Shown: piece after piece, positions 36,054 through 48,889 of the stretch
Layout: each line of letters begins with the position of its first letter
Numbering within the stretch: position 1 is the stretch's first letter
NCBI GenBank assembly: GCA_013397455.1
Contig: VYZB01001112.1
Location: forward strand, 1-64,000
DNA from: Crotophaga sulcirostris
Taxonomy: Eukaryota; Chordata; Aves; Cuculiformes; Crotophagidae
Reading direction: 5' to 3'
DNA length: 64,000 bases
Notes under the pieces: generated by a model
Told to the model about the DNA's origin: nothing
Database searches by the model: none
What the model saw: only the letters and a program-made list of their open reading frames with translations
Made by a program: the position numbers and the translations under genes

Positions 36054-39000
36054 CTCCACTAGGAGAAGTCATTGAAAGATATCTTGTGCATTTGGGAGCG
36101 CTACAGAGAATTAAACCTAATGGGTTTATACATGGTGGTTAACTGTTGCTAGTTGTGGTTAGGAGACCAGGAAGGTTCAAGCTCTACTTGAAGCTTTTCT
36201 TGTGTTTGAAGACTTTGAAACGTGACTTCTTTCCCACACAATTTGAAGTCTGCATATTTGTGGATGGAGATGCACTAAGTGCTGAGCAGCATGGCAGCAG
36301 TCAGCCACAGCTGCTCCTTCATTCATCTCTGCCTGCGCATACTATTGTACAGGATACCATTTCTTGCACCAGTGTGGTAGAAGGTGCAGGTTGTGCCAGA
36401 AATACCCTCTGGATGCATTCCTGTGAAAAACCCCAGTGGAAGATTGAATGAGTCTGCTGAATGCTAATGCTGTCTCAAAGAACCACAGAGGTCATGGACA
36501 AATTTGAAATGCATGCCCTGTAAAAAGAGGTTTGTGTTTGGTATTCAGAGGCTAGCAAATGAAAAACAGTCTTGTATTATTGAATAACATACAAAGCCCT
36601 CCTCTCAGCGGCTGCAAGTTTAAGCTGAAACAAATGCATGGGTATTTTATTCTTTTGCAGTGTGGTGTCTGCTGCCAAATTACCTGCACTTGGCTGATTT
36701 CAGACTTCATTCAAAGACCACTGAGGCTGATAGCAGGCTTTCCTTTGGCTTTGGTCTGCCTTAGACAAAGACCTTACAAAGGAAAGTTAAGCTTATGAGC
36801 TAAAACTAGGAAGTCATGCAGTAGACAAGGCACCAGGTATATATGAGCATTTGTTGTCCCTGTGATTCACACTAATTCACAGTAGTCAGGTTCCCCTGTT
36901 TTTAATTTATTGATGTTTAAAACTAAAGTAATTGTAGGTAACAACAAACATCTGCTTTTGCAACAGCAGCAGCTGATAAAATGTGATAGCATTTTATTAA
37001 GAATTCAGTGAGTGAGATTGTTTTGATTTGTTGTTAATGTATGATAATTGTTGTTTGATAACGTGAAATACATTATCTGAAATGAAAGCTGCAGTATCTC
37101 ACAGGTTCAGGAATGCTATTGCCCTTATTTTTAGCATGTTCGGGGGTTTTCGTATTTTGTAGTGCCTTTTTTTTTGCTTATGTTAACAAAATTCAGTATA
37201 CGGATGCCAGGAAAGGGATCTTGCTTCAATATATGTATTGGTAGAATAGTACATGCTTGAACTTGCAGTGAGTGCATTGCAAAGTGTTTACAATAGCAAG
37301 TGCCTTGGGACCTTACTGTAGGATTCTGTGTGTCACAAGGTGGAAAATACTATATTTGCCATTCAGAAGGGAAGTTTAAAAGAAATTAGGAAGTTATGAG
37401 ACTATGTGCATTTTTCATCTCATTATGCGAAGGGAGAGAATAACTTTCAAGGAAATCGTGGAACATGGGGTTTTTTGTGGACTGAAAACCATAGACTCTT
37501 CAGGCTCTTAACCCAAAGACCTCTGTGTGTCTATGAACTCTCTGTATGTCTGAGTCATAAACTGGATGCACGTTAAGATAATTTTCATTCAGCATCATGA
37601 GCTTAAATTCAGGTTTTAGTTCATACAATAACCAAGTTTATAGGCTATGCAGAAGCAGTGGAACTAAGAGGATGAAAAATCTGAAGATATGTTCATGTGT
37701 TCTGTCTCTAGATCTCATTTACCATAGTTCTTGGGTTCCTGTATAGATTGTGCTTGCTCTGTTTACAAAAGTCTGAAAAGAGCAGCTCGTACAGATTTTT
37801 CTAAAGTGTAGTAGCTGATCATATTGTTCAATAAGAACACAGCAGCCCACCTCGGCTGTGAGATGAGCAGATAGTAACTAGTTAAGCTGAAACTCTACAT
37901 CTGCCCAAACACAAATATCTTGATTTGCCAAACATGCAGAAACTCCCTACTGGGAAGTGAGTTTTGTGAAAGCGGAATATGAGAGGAAATCTCTGTACTA
38001 TATTGTCCAGACACTACTCTAATAAACTGCCCATCCTGTAATGCCTTTTTATATTAGGCACTGTCTGCAATTTATATACCTCCTTGGAGGCATATGTCTT
38101 ACAAAATTATTCATTAATTAAGATGAACACATGGTTTTGTCTGCACACCTAGAATTTTACCATTTAAGCATTTTCCCTGTAAGCATCTTTTCCAGCGCAG
38201 AAATGCAAGATATGCTTTTCTAGCAAAAAGAAAATATATTCTTTATTTCTGCGAGACCATTGTGAGAAAAAAGCTTTGAAGGTAATCTGGGCAATAAGCT
38301 TGCATTGGAGTTAAAAAGCAGGCCTCCAGATTAATTCAGCTTGTTAACTTGACTGAAAAATACAGGTGTCTTGTTTCCCTCATTATCTTAGCAAACCTAA
38401 CTTCTGAGCTTGGTGCTTTTAAAGCTGGGTTACTTGCAGCAATTGCAGCAATTTTTATCCCTCTGTCTGTGGAAACAGAACTTCTGTAAAAAGAGTTAGC
38501 TGAATTTGTTTTTAAGTGATCTATAAAGAGCTGGTGCAGGAGTGAATTTGTGTGTGCCTCTTACTGGTTTCTACAGTCTGACTTTTGCATTCAAAGATAA
38601 CTACCAAAAGCTTATATACTTGTAGGTGGCCTGAAGTAGTCTGAACTTTACAGTTAGGTGTAATCAGTGGTACAGACATGCCAAACCTCCAAACGCCTAA
38701 GCTCACATACACGTATATGCTCACACACGCACGCACACACTCTTGAGGTACTTTCAACCCATTTTGTGTCTGTGGATGTCCCTCAGTCTGGAAGAGCTCC
38801 TAGGATATTCTGTGCCAAACACAGAGTCATCTCTGACTCCAGGATGTATTAAGTGAAAAAAAATAAAAAAAATCAGTGATGAGAGGGAATGTATCCTATA
38901 TGGAGAATGCAAACATCTTCCTAGCTGGGATGGATGAAATGTCTGTTTTCTCCCACCTTAAGGTCTCATTTCCAGAAGACATCTGTATTAGACAAAGTCA

Positions 39001-40983
39001 CATTTGAGTCTAGTGCAGTGAAGGCTCAGGGATAACTCAGACAGACAAATCGATATTTCATGCCAAGTTGAACTTGGACAGTGTTTATCAGCAAATTGTT
39101 GACATGGCATTAGTAATTGCTTTTCAGCATTTATTGTAGGTTTCTAAACAAATGAAAAATTATTCTACAACTTGTAAAAAACTTTTATTGTTAGAAATGT
39201 CTTGCCCCAGAAGCAGTGAAGTAATTTTCTTAACCACTCTATACTGTCATATCTCTGCAGGTACTAGTTAGCACCCATTGTTCCTCCTCAGCAGCCACAC
39301 AAGGAAAGGACACAGCTTGTAGCAGAAGAAAAGGCAAAAGGTTCTGGAAGGATGGTGCTGACTGTCAAGTCAATATCATGTAATCTGGTGGGGTTTGTTT
39401 CACTCTGTGCAGCAATAACTTACTATGACAGTTTGTCAAGTTAGCTTTTCATTTGCGTAAAAGGGACCAGCTGTTGGTTTATTTCTCTGAAGGAACCCAT
39501 AATGGAATTGCTGAAATATTTAAGGCATAATTGCGCAAAATGCTATTTCAGACCTTAATATTGATGCGTGTCTGTCACTGAAAATTCCAAGTTGTTTCCC
39601 AACTGAAAAGTGGGATGAAGATTTGTCAGGTTTAGGAAGGCAATTTTTTTAACAGCTCCATTTTTTGTTTAGATTCTGCTCCAGTGAGAGGTATTGTAGG
39701 GATCCTTATGTCTAATGGTAATACTGACTGTTGTCCATTTCTTTCTAGCCATGAAATTCTCTGCATCTCAGCTGTAACTTCTATGACTGCTATAAGCTAT
39801 AAGTATTTTTCAGACTTGCTTGGCATATAATCACTTAAATGCTGTGCTGGTTTCTCCATGGTTTTTACATTAAAATAGGAGTAAAGTAAACTTAGGAGTA
39901 AACAAGCCCTTCTCGTGCTATTAGAGGGTAAAAGACTGCAGCAAATGGGAATGTTGAATCTGTGAGAAACCTCATTTCTCCAAATGCAATATGTGGAACT
40001 CATGCCCGTGATAAAGCCATTTATAGTTCAAACTCCCTTTCATTGAGAGAAAATCGCATTATACGGCAATCTGTGTGCCATCAAAATCTATTGCTGGGAG
40101 TAATGGCATATGTATCACTATGTGTATTGTACCATCAGTATTTTGGGTCACTCTATACTGTTCTACCTGCTTCTAATGAAAAAAAGCTTGATAAAATATG
40201 CTAGCATGCCAGATTGAATTGTGTTCTGCATGTGACCCCCAAAGGAAAGAAGGTCATGGGGCTGTTCAAGCTTCATTTCTACACCTTTTAATGAGATTCT
40301 GAAAGGGCTGGGGAGGAGAAAAAGACCATTTGTCACTTCAGAAACAAAAGAAGAGGCAGCAGAAACAGAATCTGAATGCAAATGAGAAATTTTTCCACTT
40401 GGGACAAGCTGATTTCCATATTAACTACTTCTTTCTATATTTGTCCAAACACATTTCCTTTCGCTGTTTTGTATTCAGAAGTCAAATGATGACAATGAGT
40501 CAAATTTGCACGTTTTCAAAAGAAATTCTAAGGATGAACCTACACAGATTAATTATTTTGCACTGCATTTTAATGGTTATATCTTTAAACAAAGCTGAAA
40601 TCCACCAGACCTCATGACCTGTGCTCAGTGTGTCCTTTGTCTCTTACTTTGTCATTGCACAGTGAAGAAAGGCAGATCAGGTGGGAAGAAAATGTAAAAG
40701 TAGTTGTATAAATCCTTTTTGTGACACTGAAATTATCCATAGTACTTTTTCTGGAATGTAGATAATACACGTTATTCGTATAAAGTACTTAATGAAAAAG
40801 GAAATCTAAACATGTTGATATAGTTTCAGCTCCCTTGTAAAGCCGAGGTGCCAGTGCAACTTTCTAAACTGCTCTGAGGAGTTACTGAACATTGGTGTTG
40901 GTGTTGGCTCTCTCCTTGGGTAATTCCAGGTGAAAATATTTTACCATTACAGGAGCATGTAGGAAGAGTGAATGTGGCAGGAA
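36054..40983. other. AT-rich stretch without recognisable transposons
   Basis: About 4.9 kb with no gene or transposon seen. A degenerate CA-rich patch at 38697-38741 and an A-rich run at 38857-38872 are the only low-complexity parts of note. No frame exceeds about 100 codons. Confidence 0.55.
38697..38741. repeat. Degenerate (CA)n microsatellite
   Basis: ACAC/ACGC-rich run ('cacacacgcacgcacacac') with interruptions, consistent with an old dinucleotide repeat. Confidence 0.75.
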
Positions 40984-41185
40984 AGGGTGGTGGAGCACTG
41001 AAACAGGCTCTCCAGGGAAATAGTCATGGCACCATGACTGACAATATTCAAGAAACATTTGGACCACACCCTCAGACACGTAGTCTGAATATTGGGGTTG
41101 TCCAATGCAGGGACAGGAGTTGGACGAGGTGATCCTTGTGGGTCCCTTCCAACTCAGGTCATTCTATGATTCTATGATTCTATGA
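40984..41185 (+). mobile_element. CR1 LINE 3' end, first of an abutting pair
   Basis: Contains 'gggtggtggagcactgaaac', 'ggctctccagggaaatagtc', 'gtcatggcaccatgactgac', 'gagttggacgaggtgatcct', 'tgtgggtcccttccaact' and a tail of three ATTCTATG units ending at 41185. It is truncated at the 5' side within the ORF2 C-terminal coding part. A longer CR1 of the same orientation starts about 30 bases after the tail. Confidence 0.93.
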
Positions 41186-41214
41186 CCTAGGGAAGCAGGT
41201 AATAATCATCTTGA

Positions 41215-42066
41215 CCTGACAGTGGGGCAGAATGCACCTTCAGCAAGTTTGCAAATGATAAAGAACTGGGAGAAGTAGTTGCCATTTTTTGTACTGCTCT
41301 TCAGAGGACCTCAACAGACTGGGAAAATGGACCACAAGGAACCTCATTAAGTTCAACAAAGGCAAAATGTCACTTCATGCACGTGGGAAGGAATCTCACT
41401 AGCCGCCAGTATATGCTGGATGCCACTCAGCTAGAAAGCAGCTTTGCAGAAAAGGACCAGGGCATCCTGGTGGACACCAAAGTAACCATCAGTCACCAAT
41501 GCACCCTTGCAGCCAGGAAGGCCAACAGTCAGGAAGAGTGATCTTTCCTCTTTATTCATCTCTGCTGACACTATGTCTGGTGTACTGTGTCCTGTCTTGT
41601 GTGCTGCTCCCCAGTACGACAGACATGGACTAATTGGAGCATGCTCAGTGATTTCTGTGAAGATGATTGAGGAACTGGAGCATCTTTCACGTGAGAAGAG
41701 CCTGAGACAGCTGGGCCTTTCAACTTGGAGAAGAGAAATCTAAGGAGGGATGGAGGAAGGTAATCTTATCAACGTGATGAGAAGGAGTAAAGAATTGTAG
41801 CCAAATCCTACCCTGTGATGTCCCGTGACAGAATGAAAGGAAATAAGCACAAATTAAATTATTTAAGCAGAAGAAAAACTTTTTCATTGTGAGGGTGATT
41901 AAACACAAGTGGAGGTTGTCTAGAGAGGCTGTGGAGTCTCCATCCTTGGAGATACTCAAACCCTGACTGCGTGTGGTCCTGGGCAACACGATTTAGCTGG
42001 TCAGTCTCTATGTCGGGCTTTGTCTAGAGGTGCCTTTCAACGCCAGAAATTCTGTGTGATTCTATG
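41215..42066 (+). mobile_element. CR1 LINE, about 0.85 kb, second of an abutting pair
   Basis: Begins in the second half of ORF2 ('ggggcagaatgcaccttc', 'agcaagtttgcaaatgataa'), passes the parts encoding 'LGLSTWRREI' (usually a L-F-S-L-E-K-R type motif) and ends through 'ggctgtggagtctccatcct', 'tggtcctgggcaac' to 'attctgtgtgattctatg'. The coding frame is broken many times. A stretch in which the usual 'tattaggaagaatttctt' is hardly recognisable ('agaagaaaaactttttcatt') shows it is well diverged. Both this and the preceding copy read on the plus strand. Confidence 0.92.
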
Positions 42067-45000
42067 TTTCATTCAATCCACCCTCGGAGAGTCCTGTCTT
42101 TATTCCAGTCTTCTGATAGGGAACTCCCTGTCAGTTAAGGGTATGGTTTTACCATCTCTTTCCACAGTCCTGCTTGGTGCTGTGCTCACCAGGTGCCTAG
42201 AAAGCCTCAGACATGCCAGAGTGGATGTAGTTTTGTCCTCCAAGCAAGACTTAGGTTTGGCTGAACTGTGTGAATAGTGAGTACTAATTCATTCACCCTT
42301 TGTTAAAAACAGTTTTGTTTTTATTCCAAATTTAAATCTGGTCCTTCCTCTCCAAAGCAGGTGGTGAAGAGATGAGACTGTTCATGCCTTTAAGTAGCAT
42401 GATCCAGATCTACCCTGCCCTCAGAAATCAGAGGTGGAGCTTAAAGCATTAAGATTAATATTTGGCACTTGGTTTGCACTTTCCCTGGCATTAAATTTTA
42501 TGAATCTCCATAATACTAGAGGTGGCATAGTCACTCGCAGCCCTCCCTGGTCCCCTGGTACCTTCTCCTCTTATTGTTGCCAGCTTTTTCCAATCATAGA
42601 AGATAATGTAAGGCATTATGGAACGATATGAACAGACAGATTTTCTTCTCAGTCGTGCAAATGTTGGCATTGTTTTCTTTCCCCTTCAGCTCTAGGATGG
42701 GTGTTTTTTTCCTCATCCATAGCAATTAAAACATCTTTCCTGAAGCAAACAAAAGAAAATAATACGATAATAGAATGCGAATACTTGCATCTGTCTGATC
42801 TTAACTTGACAGCAGATCATGACAGTTACATTAAACAATAAAAGACTTTCATTGAAATACAGACTTTGAGGGGAGGAGGCAATTCAAAGGAGGAAAAACA
42901 ATCTTTCAGATCGCTGTGGTTTGATAATAATTATAGCAAAATCAATTACTTGCCCTTCACAGGAGCTGAGCAATTATACCACTTAGATCTTCTGAGTTGT
43001 GCATGTTTATTTATTGCTAAATTAATTAAATACAGGTGGTTTATGACTTTGTTACATTAGTGCAGTCACACTAAAAAAATTTTACCAACAAAGAAATGAA
43101 GCATCTGAAAATCTCAAGTGGATGAGACCTTTGCGTATTCACCACTAACCTTTGCTGTCTAAGCTCTCCTCTGTATACCTGGGTTACACACCTCAGGCTA
43201 GCAGCAGGGAAAAATTCCATCTGTCTTCCTTTTACTCAGTGGTATAACTGCTTTTGTAGCATTAGTGTTATAAAGCAATCTGAGATAACTCCAGTGCTGC
43301 AATGACTTCTGACACTAACTGTCTGTCCAGGGTTAAACTGTGACAGTATGTTATTCAATGACATTAGGAAAAATATTGCAGGAACTGTATGAGTATGGCA
43401 CCACTGAAAGAAAAGAGGCTTGACTATGGTGGATGCACAACAACATTGTGCAAGGAGACTGCAGTATGAACGAAATCAGGGCTGAAGCTGCCAATTTTTC
43501 GGGTGCCTTTGCAGTCTTATCTGTAACCAGTCACAGAAGACACTGCAAAGGCATGATAGACAGCAGAAGGCATCAAAAACTCAGATATGAGCTACAATTT
43601 GCTTTGTTTTCAGAGAAGGATGACACCCACAGACATTAGAAAGGAAAATAATACTGCAAACATGATTGGGTTATAAGACTCATCAATATCTTCCCTTTTT
43701 TTTTCTCAGTGCAAAACTGTGTCTGTGACCAAAGCATTGCAAAACTATCTTTAAAAATCCAACAATTCTAATCAGTTCCTGCCTGGCAGTTCCTGTGGGC
43801 CAGTTTTCCTTTTAGTTAGGAAATGCTGTATTTCCTATGCTTTATTTCTTCCCTGCTCATTCACAAAGAGCCTTTTATAAACTTAATGGGAAATTGCAGT
43901 AGTTGAACACTTTGAGAGGGACTGCTTCCACCATTTTGGAAAGGGTTGTTTAATAGATTTCTTGCAGAAGCCATTGATCAGGTGGGATTTGTGCTGATGC
44001 AGCATCTCTGTTTCACAATAATGGAGCAAGTCCTTCTGGTATCTTAAAAGCAAGTATAATTGGCAAGCTTTAATTACCTCTGATAAGCTCTCTAGCAAGC
44101 TGCAAGGTTTTTTAAATCTGTATCTGAGGGACTCAGAAGATTATGCCCTTTTCTAACAACAGGTATTATTGTGCAGTTAGGGGAGTGCAGTGCTCTTCTA
44201 TTTTCAATTTTCAGACTAATGCAATAATTAGTAAAGCTCAGGCACTCTACAGTAGCCATATAAGCCGCTCTCAAGACAGTACAGAGAACTAAAAAGTAAA
44301 GTTTGACCTTGTTCATTCTCCTATTAGGGTAGAGAGTCACACTCGGGTGACATTTGGTACAGAGTTTCCAACCTTACAGTCTTCCAATCTATATAGACTG
44401 GGTACTCCCATAACTGTATGGTTGACTTCAGTCAGTGCCTTCTCTCTATACCTCCAAAACCTCAATGGTCTCTGTGATGCTGTCACAACATCCTTATGTC
44501 TCTTCAACATTTACTGTTGAATGTGGACTCCTTCAATGACTGATTTATTTGTCTCTGGAATTAGATACCAGTCTTTTGTCAGATGTGGTAAGATTTTCAT
44601 CCCTTCGTGCTTTTTATCTTTCTCTTGTCTATTATCTGGATTTCTAGATTTTTCTATTAACCAGTTTATCTTCACACAAGGGGGTGTATCTTAGTCTGTT
44701 TTCTGAGGACACAAAACCTACTAGTCCATGTTCCTGCGTCTCATGCATCAGTATCTGAGTGCAAGTAGGCTTGCAGATGCCTGAAAGTTTCTACTGGCAA
44801 TAAAGCACGTGTTTGATTTCTGTTTCATTTTTCTAGGATCCAGACTTCGTGAAATCTTCCTAAAACTAAAATGTAAGGCTATGGTCTTATTTTGTCAACT
44901 ACGTCAGTTAGGTTTCCTATTTATCTACAGTATTTTGCCTAGCTTTTAATTGTTTTTTTCCTACAAACTAATAAAAGTCATAAATTAATATTGCTTATAA

Positions 45001-47253
45001 AACAACTTACATTGGGCTGTCTTCTGTATTTTGTATGCTTATCGAACAAAGTGGAAAAGTTTTTCAGAAGAAATTCTTTCTGTCGTCATTTAATATGTTG
45101 GCATCTCGGTTTGCTAAAGACAACCAACCCAATTAAAACCATTCTCTACCATTAATCTCCTGAGGGTGCTGCCAAAAGTCATCATTTCTCTCCAAAAAGG
45201 ATTCAAGAGTGATAGTTCATGCAGATGAAATTGTTAAAAAATGGGTCAGAATTTGTGTCTGCTAATTGATTTTATTACTGTATTTCTCTTCCAGTTTTGT
45301 CCAGCATAAATTTTTACAGAACTTGCCATTAGAGTGGATTGCAAATTTGTGTTTACTGACACTGACTCTGACTGCAGGAGCAACTAAGAAAACTGTAGGA
45401 TAGTTAAGTAAAAAAGTGTAACAATTAAGAATTCATTATACTTTTACAATCATGTACACTGTGAATTTACTGTCATAATGCACCTTAAAAAATTGTGGTA
45501 CTTCAGGCTTTCTATATCGTACAAGAAGAAATGGATCCTTCGTTAAAAAGTAAGTCACAGATGGACCTCCTTGATTGGACTATTTGCCAGTTTTAGCAAA
45601 AACTTGAACTCCCTGCAAGTTTTGCAAGATATTTCTAATGTTCTTACTCTATTTTTGAATGCAAAACCTATCTCTATCTATCTTTTCCATGTATTGATAT
45701 AGGAGAAATTACCATGCCCTAGAGAAGAGTTTAAGTAAATTCAGGCATTGTTAATTATGATAGTATCTGTCCTGAGCATATTTACTTGTCTTCTGCCAAT
45801 AGTTGCAGACAGACACCTTCTGGTAGTTTGAAAAGAAAGAATATAATTTTTGCCTAAATGAAGAGTAGTTTCTTTTTTATGTCTTAACCTCAGAACATAC
45901 ATAACACTGTCTGCACTTCTCCATTACACGGTCTGAATGGGGAGGGAAACTATGTGGAAATCAAAAGAACTATATATAGGCAGGCAGAACAGAATTCATA
46001 GCTGAGTTTTACAGTTAACACATCTAGCAAGAGAGAAAATGTTTATAATTTTTTATACTCTAGGTATTACATATACTGGGTAATGTTTAATTCTTCTATA
46101 GGCACGTTGAGAGCTTGGAATCTTCCATTTGCTAAGATGATATACTGTTTGATTTTGTGCTCACATTCTGTCTTATGTTAGGATATTTTATTCAGATCTA
46201 GAGGATGTATTAAACTAGTACTAACATTACATTTATAGTATTCACTCCAAGCCTAAATTCTTGGTGAAAGAGAACCTGACAGTATAACTCCATAGGGGGC
46301 CAGAACCAGACCAAGAAAATTTAAATAGGAATGGGGATTTTGTTTAGATTTTCCTTAACTTTTGTTATACAACATACTAAAATTATCTGTAAGAAGCAAT
46401 GACAAAGACAGATTCTGAAGATATCCAGCTTGTGTAAATAACACAAGCACACATTTTACTATATGGACACTCAAACTGTTACAGAAAGTGTTTAAATATA
46501 TGTTTTAAATGTATCCAGAGCACCTTGGTGTTTATTTTTATTTAGGCTTTAAAAACCAGGCCTGCACGACCTGTAGATTTCACTGATAAATAACATCTGA
46601 TTCCAAAAGTATCCTGAGGAGAAAACTGTTTCCTGAACTACAGCAGAGCTGCTTTCAGACTAAAAGATGTAACTTTGATGTTGGAAAATGTTTTCTCTAG
46701 GAACAGATTTAACACACATTGCAGATCAAGCCCCAGTCCTCAAATAAATATAGGCAGCAAACTCCCACAGGAATCAAAGTCTACTATCCACCATCTGACC
46801 CTGCCAGGAGCATGTTTTCCAAACTTGGAAACCAGAGGGCAGGACACAGTGCAGAGCATGATTTCAGGTTCTGTTGCTGTATTAATATAACTTCTTAGCT
46901 GTGCCCTCAGCAGCCTTGCACACTCCTTGAGCTGTCTTGAACTCAGCTTGCAGTCAGAGCACCAGTAGTACCTTGGGTGTCTAACTTTGAGCAATAAATA
47001 TTTCTGCAAAAGGAGGATACTTTTCAGCTATACATCAGTTTTAGAAAGACAACGAAGCTTCTGATGGAACTTTGAAGGCATAAAAAAGCCAAACCCCAGA
47101 GCACAGTGTGGTATAATTGGTTCTTACTGGTAGCTAACAATCTGTTTACACGAGGATGACAACTCGCATATCCACATTTAACACGGTTTGATGATCCATC
47201 AGTTGATATTCTTATATCTAAAAATAAAAGCAGGACTCCTAGCAGAAGTGCTC
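42067..47253. other. AT-rich stretch without recognisable transposons
   Basis: About 5.2 kb with no CR1 or LTR hallmark and no frame over about 90 codons. I see no CpG-rich or tandemly repeated segment. Confidence 0.55.
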
Positions 47254-47475
47254 TGTGGTGGGTTAACCTTGTCTGGTTGCCAGATGCCCATCCAGTTGCT
47301 CTCTCATTGCCCCTCCTCAAAAGGACAGGGGGAGAAAACAAGAGTAAATAGCTCATAGGCTGAGATAAAGACACTAATAAATGTCCCAGGCAGAATGGAT
47401 TTGACTTGGGAAAAATTAATTTATTCCCAGTCAGAATAGTTTTGAATGATGATAAAGACAATGTATAAAACACCA
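47254..47475 (-). mobile_element. LTR fragment, avian ERVL-like, 3' part
   Basis: Starts 'tgtggtgggttaaccttgtc' and continues 'ctggttgccagatgcccatc', 'ccctcctcaaaaggaca', 'ggctgagataaag'. This is the reverse complement of the 3' end of the LTR at 32823-33417, whose last 60 bases read inverted give 'tgtggtgggttgatcttgg'. The start is the true LTR end (TG). The other side fades after 'ataaaacacc' (47475) without a terminus, so the U3 part is missing. Sense is minus. Confidence 0.8.
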
Positions 47476-47542
47476 CATCAATTTAATGTATTGTGTCCTT
47501 CAGAAAAATATCCCTCTTTTGGGTGACTGTTTTGTGTTAGAA

Positions 47543-48040
47543 GAATAGACTAGACTAGACTACTAGGTTAGAAGAGACCTCAATGATCATCTGGTCCAAT
47601 CTGTCTTGGCAAAAGCATGGTCTTGACAAGATGGCCCAGCACCCTGTTCAGCTGTATCTTGAAAATGTCCAACACTGGGGAACTCAGCGTTTTCCTGGGG
47701 AGACTATTCCAATGGCTGATCTCATAGTGAAAAATTTTCCTCATGTCCAACTAGAATGTCCCGAGGAGTCAATTTCACCCATCACCTCTTGTCTTTCCCT
47801 TGTGACTGTTTGTAAGTAGGAGTCTCCATCTTCTTTGCATCCACCCATTAAATGCTGGAACATGATGATAAGGTCTCCACTAAACTTTCTTTTCTCAAGG
47901 CTGAACAAATGCAGTTTTCTTAGCCTTTCCTCATATGGCAGGCTTCCCAGTTCTTTGATCATGTTTGTTGCCCTTCTCTGGACCCTCTTCAGTCTTTCCA
48001 CATCTTTTCTGTATAGCAGGATCCGAAACTGAACAGACTA
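47543..48040 (-). mobile_element. CR1 LINE 3' end, reverse orientation, other subfamily
   Basis: On the minus strand an 86-codon frame (47741-48001) reads the ORF2 C-terminus: 'MERLKRVQRRATNMIKELGS', 'YEERLRKLHLFSLEKRKFSG' and 'DLIIMFQHLMG'. It is followed by the untranslated end with 'gaggtctcttctaaccta'. The tail is a short TAGTC repeat (47544-47562) instead of ATTCTATGA, which marks a different CR1 subfamily. The copy is 5'-truncated. Coding conservation over 86 codons is good for this window, but there is no start or upstream ORF. Confidence 0.93.
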
Positions 48041-48352
48041 TTCCAGCAGAACAGCAAAATGTGAAAACCTGTTCTCAGTATTGACAGGTTAAACCTTACC
48101 AAATGCCACTAACTTTGTCATAGACTCACATCTATGAAGGAACACAGCTGGGCTAAACACCTTCCCAGTTAACTGCAAGTGTCTGCACTTACAGTGCCAT
48201 GACAGCTCTGGTCACTCCAATGGGACAGCTCAGCATCCTACTTGCCAAACTTAGGTCAGAGTATTCTGGGTGGATGCGAACTGCAATTATTTATAACTGC
48301 CTTTTGAAGAAAACACCTGGTAGCACTGAGGACTAAACTTGGAATTAAAAAC
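48041..48352. other. Non-coding stretch, no recognised feature
   Basis: About 310 bases between the reverse CR1 and a purine-rich tract. No transposon or coding signal seen. Confidence 0.55.
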
Positions 48353-48500
48353 AGAGAAGAAAGCAAGGGGAGAAAGAGAGATTGGGGAGAGGGAGGAAAA
48401 GGAAGAGGAGACAGGGGAGAAGAAGGGAGGGAAGAATAAAGGGGATAAAGGAAAAGGCAACGAAAGAAAAAATGGGAGGGAGAGGGAACGAGAGACGGAA
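48353..48500. repeat. Purine-rich (GA) low-complexity tract
   Basis: About 150 bases made almost wholly of G and A on the plus strand (GGGAGA, GAAAG, GGAAGA units) with few pyrimidine interruptions. Homopurine runs of this kind can form triplex (H-)DNA. The frames across it are Lys/Glu/Arg-rich only because of the composition. Confidence 0.9.
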
Positions 48501-48889
48501 AACCAAACCCAGCTCATATCACAATTCCTTCACTTCTTTTCCTGAACTTTTCCTTGTGAGAGAGTTTCTGGCAATAGCTTTATGCCTAAAGTTCCATAAA
48601 ATGATTTGCATTTCAGTAGCTGTTCTCAGAAAACTAGAGTAGCTGAGTCATCCCATTGAAAATAAACAACCAAAAAAACATCCAAACACAACAAAATCCC
48701 CTTTCCGAAACCACAGTCATCCTCTGTAGGCCACAGCAAATGTAAACATACCAATGAATAACTTAAAATATGTACATGCAGTTTATTGTCCACTAGGTTA
48801 AGCAATAGAGCAATGTTCTAGCACAGAGGCAAGGCTTTCAACTCTGTCTCCAACACTGTTCTTGCACTAGGGCATTGTAGGAGTGAATG
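48501..48889. other. Non-coding stretch, no recognised feature
   Basis: About 390 bases between the purine tract and the long CR1. The exact 5' edge of that CR1 is uncertain, so the last part may belong to it. Confidence 0.5.

Noticed and set aside
36054..40983. Retroviral internal region expected beside the LTR at 35303-36053
   Set aside because: No gag, pol or env-like frame is present, and the matching CTCCA flanks show that the element ends at both sides.
48339..48642. Lys/Glu-rich frames suggesting a charged coiled-coil protein
   Set aside because: They are a direct product of the homopurine tract and exist in two frames at once.
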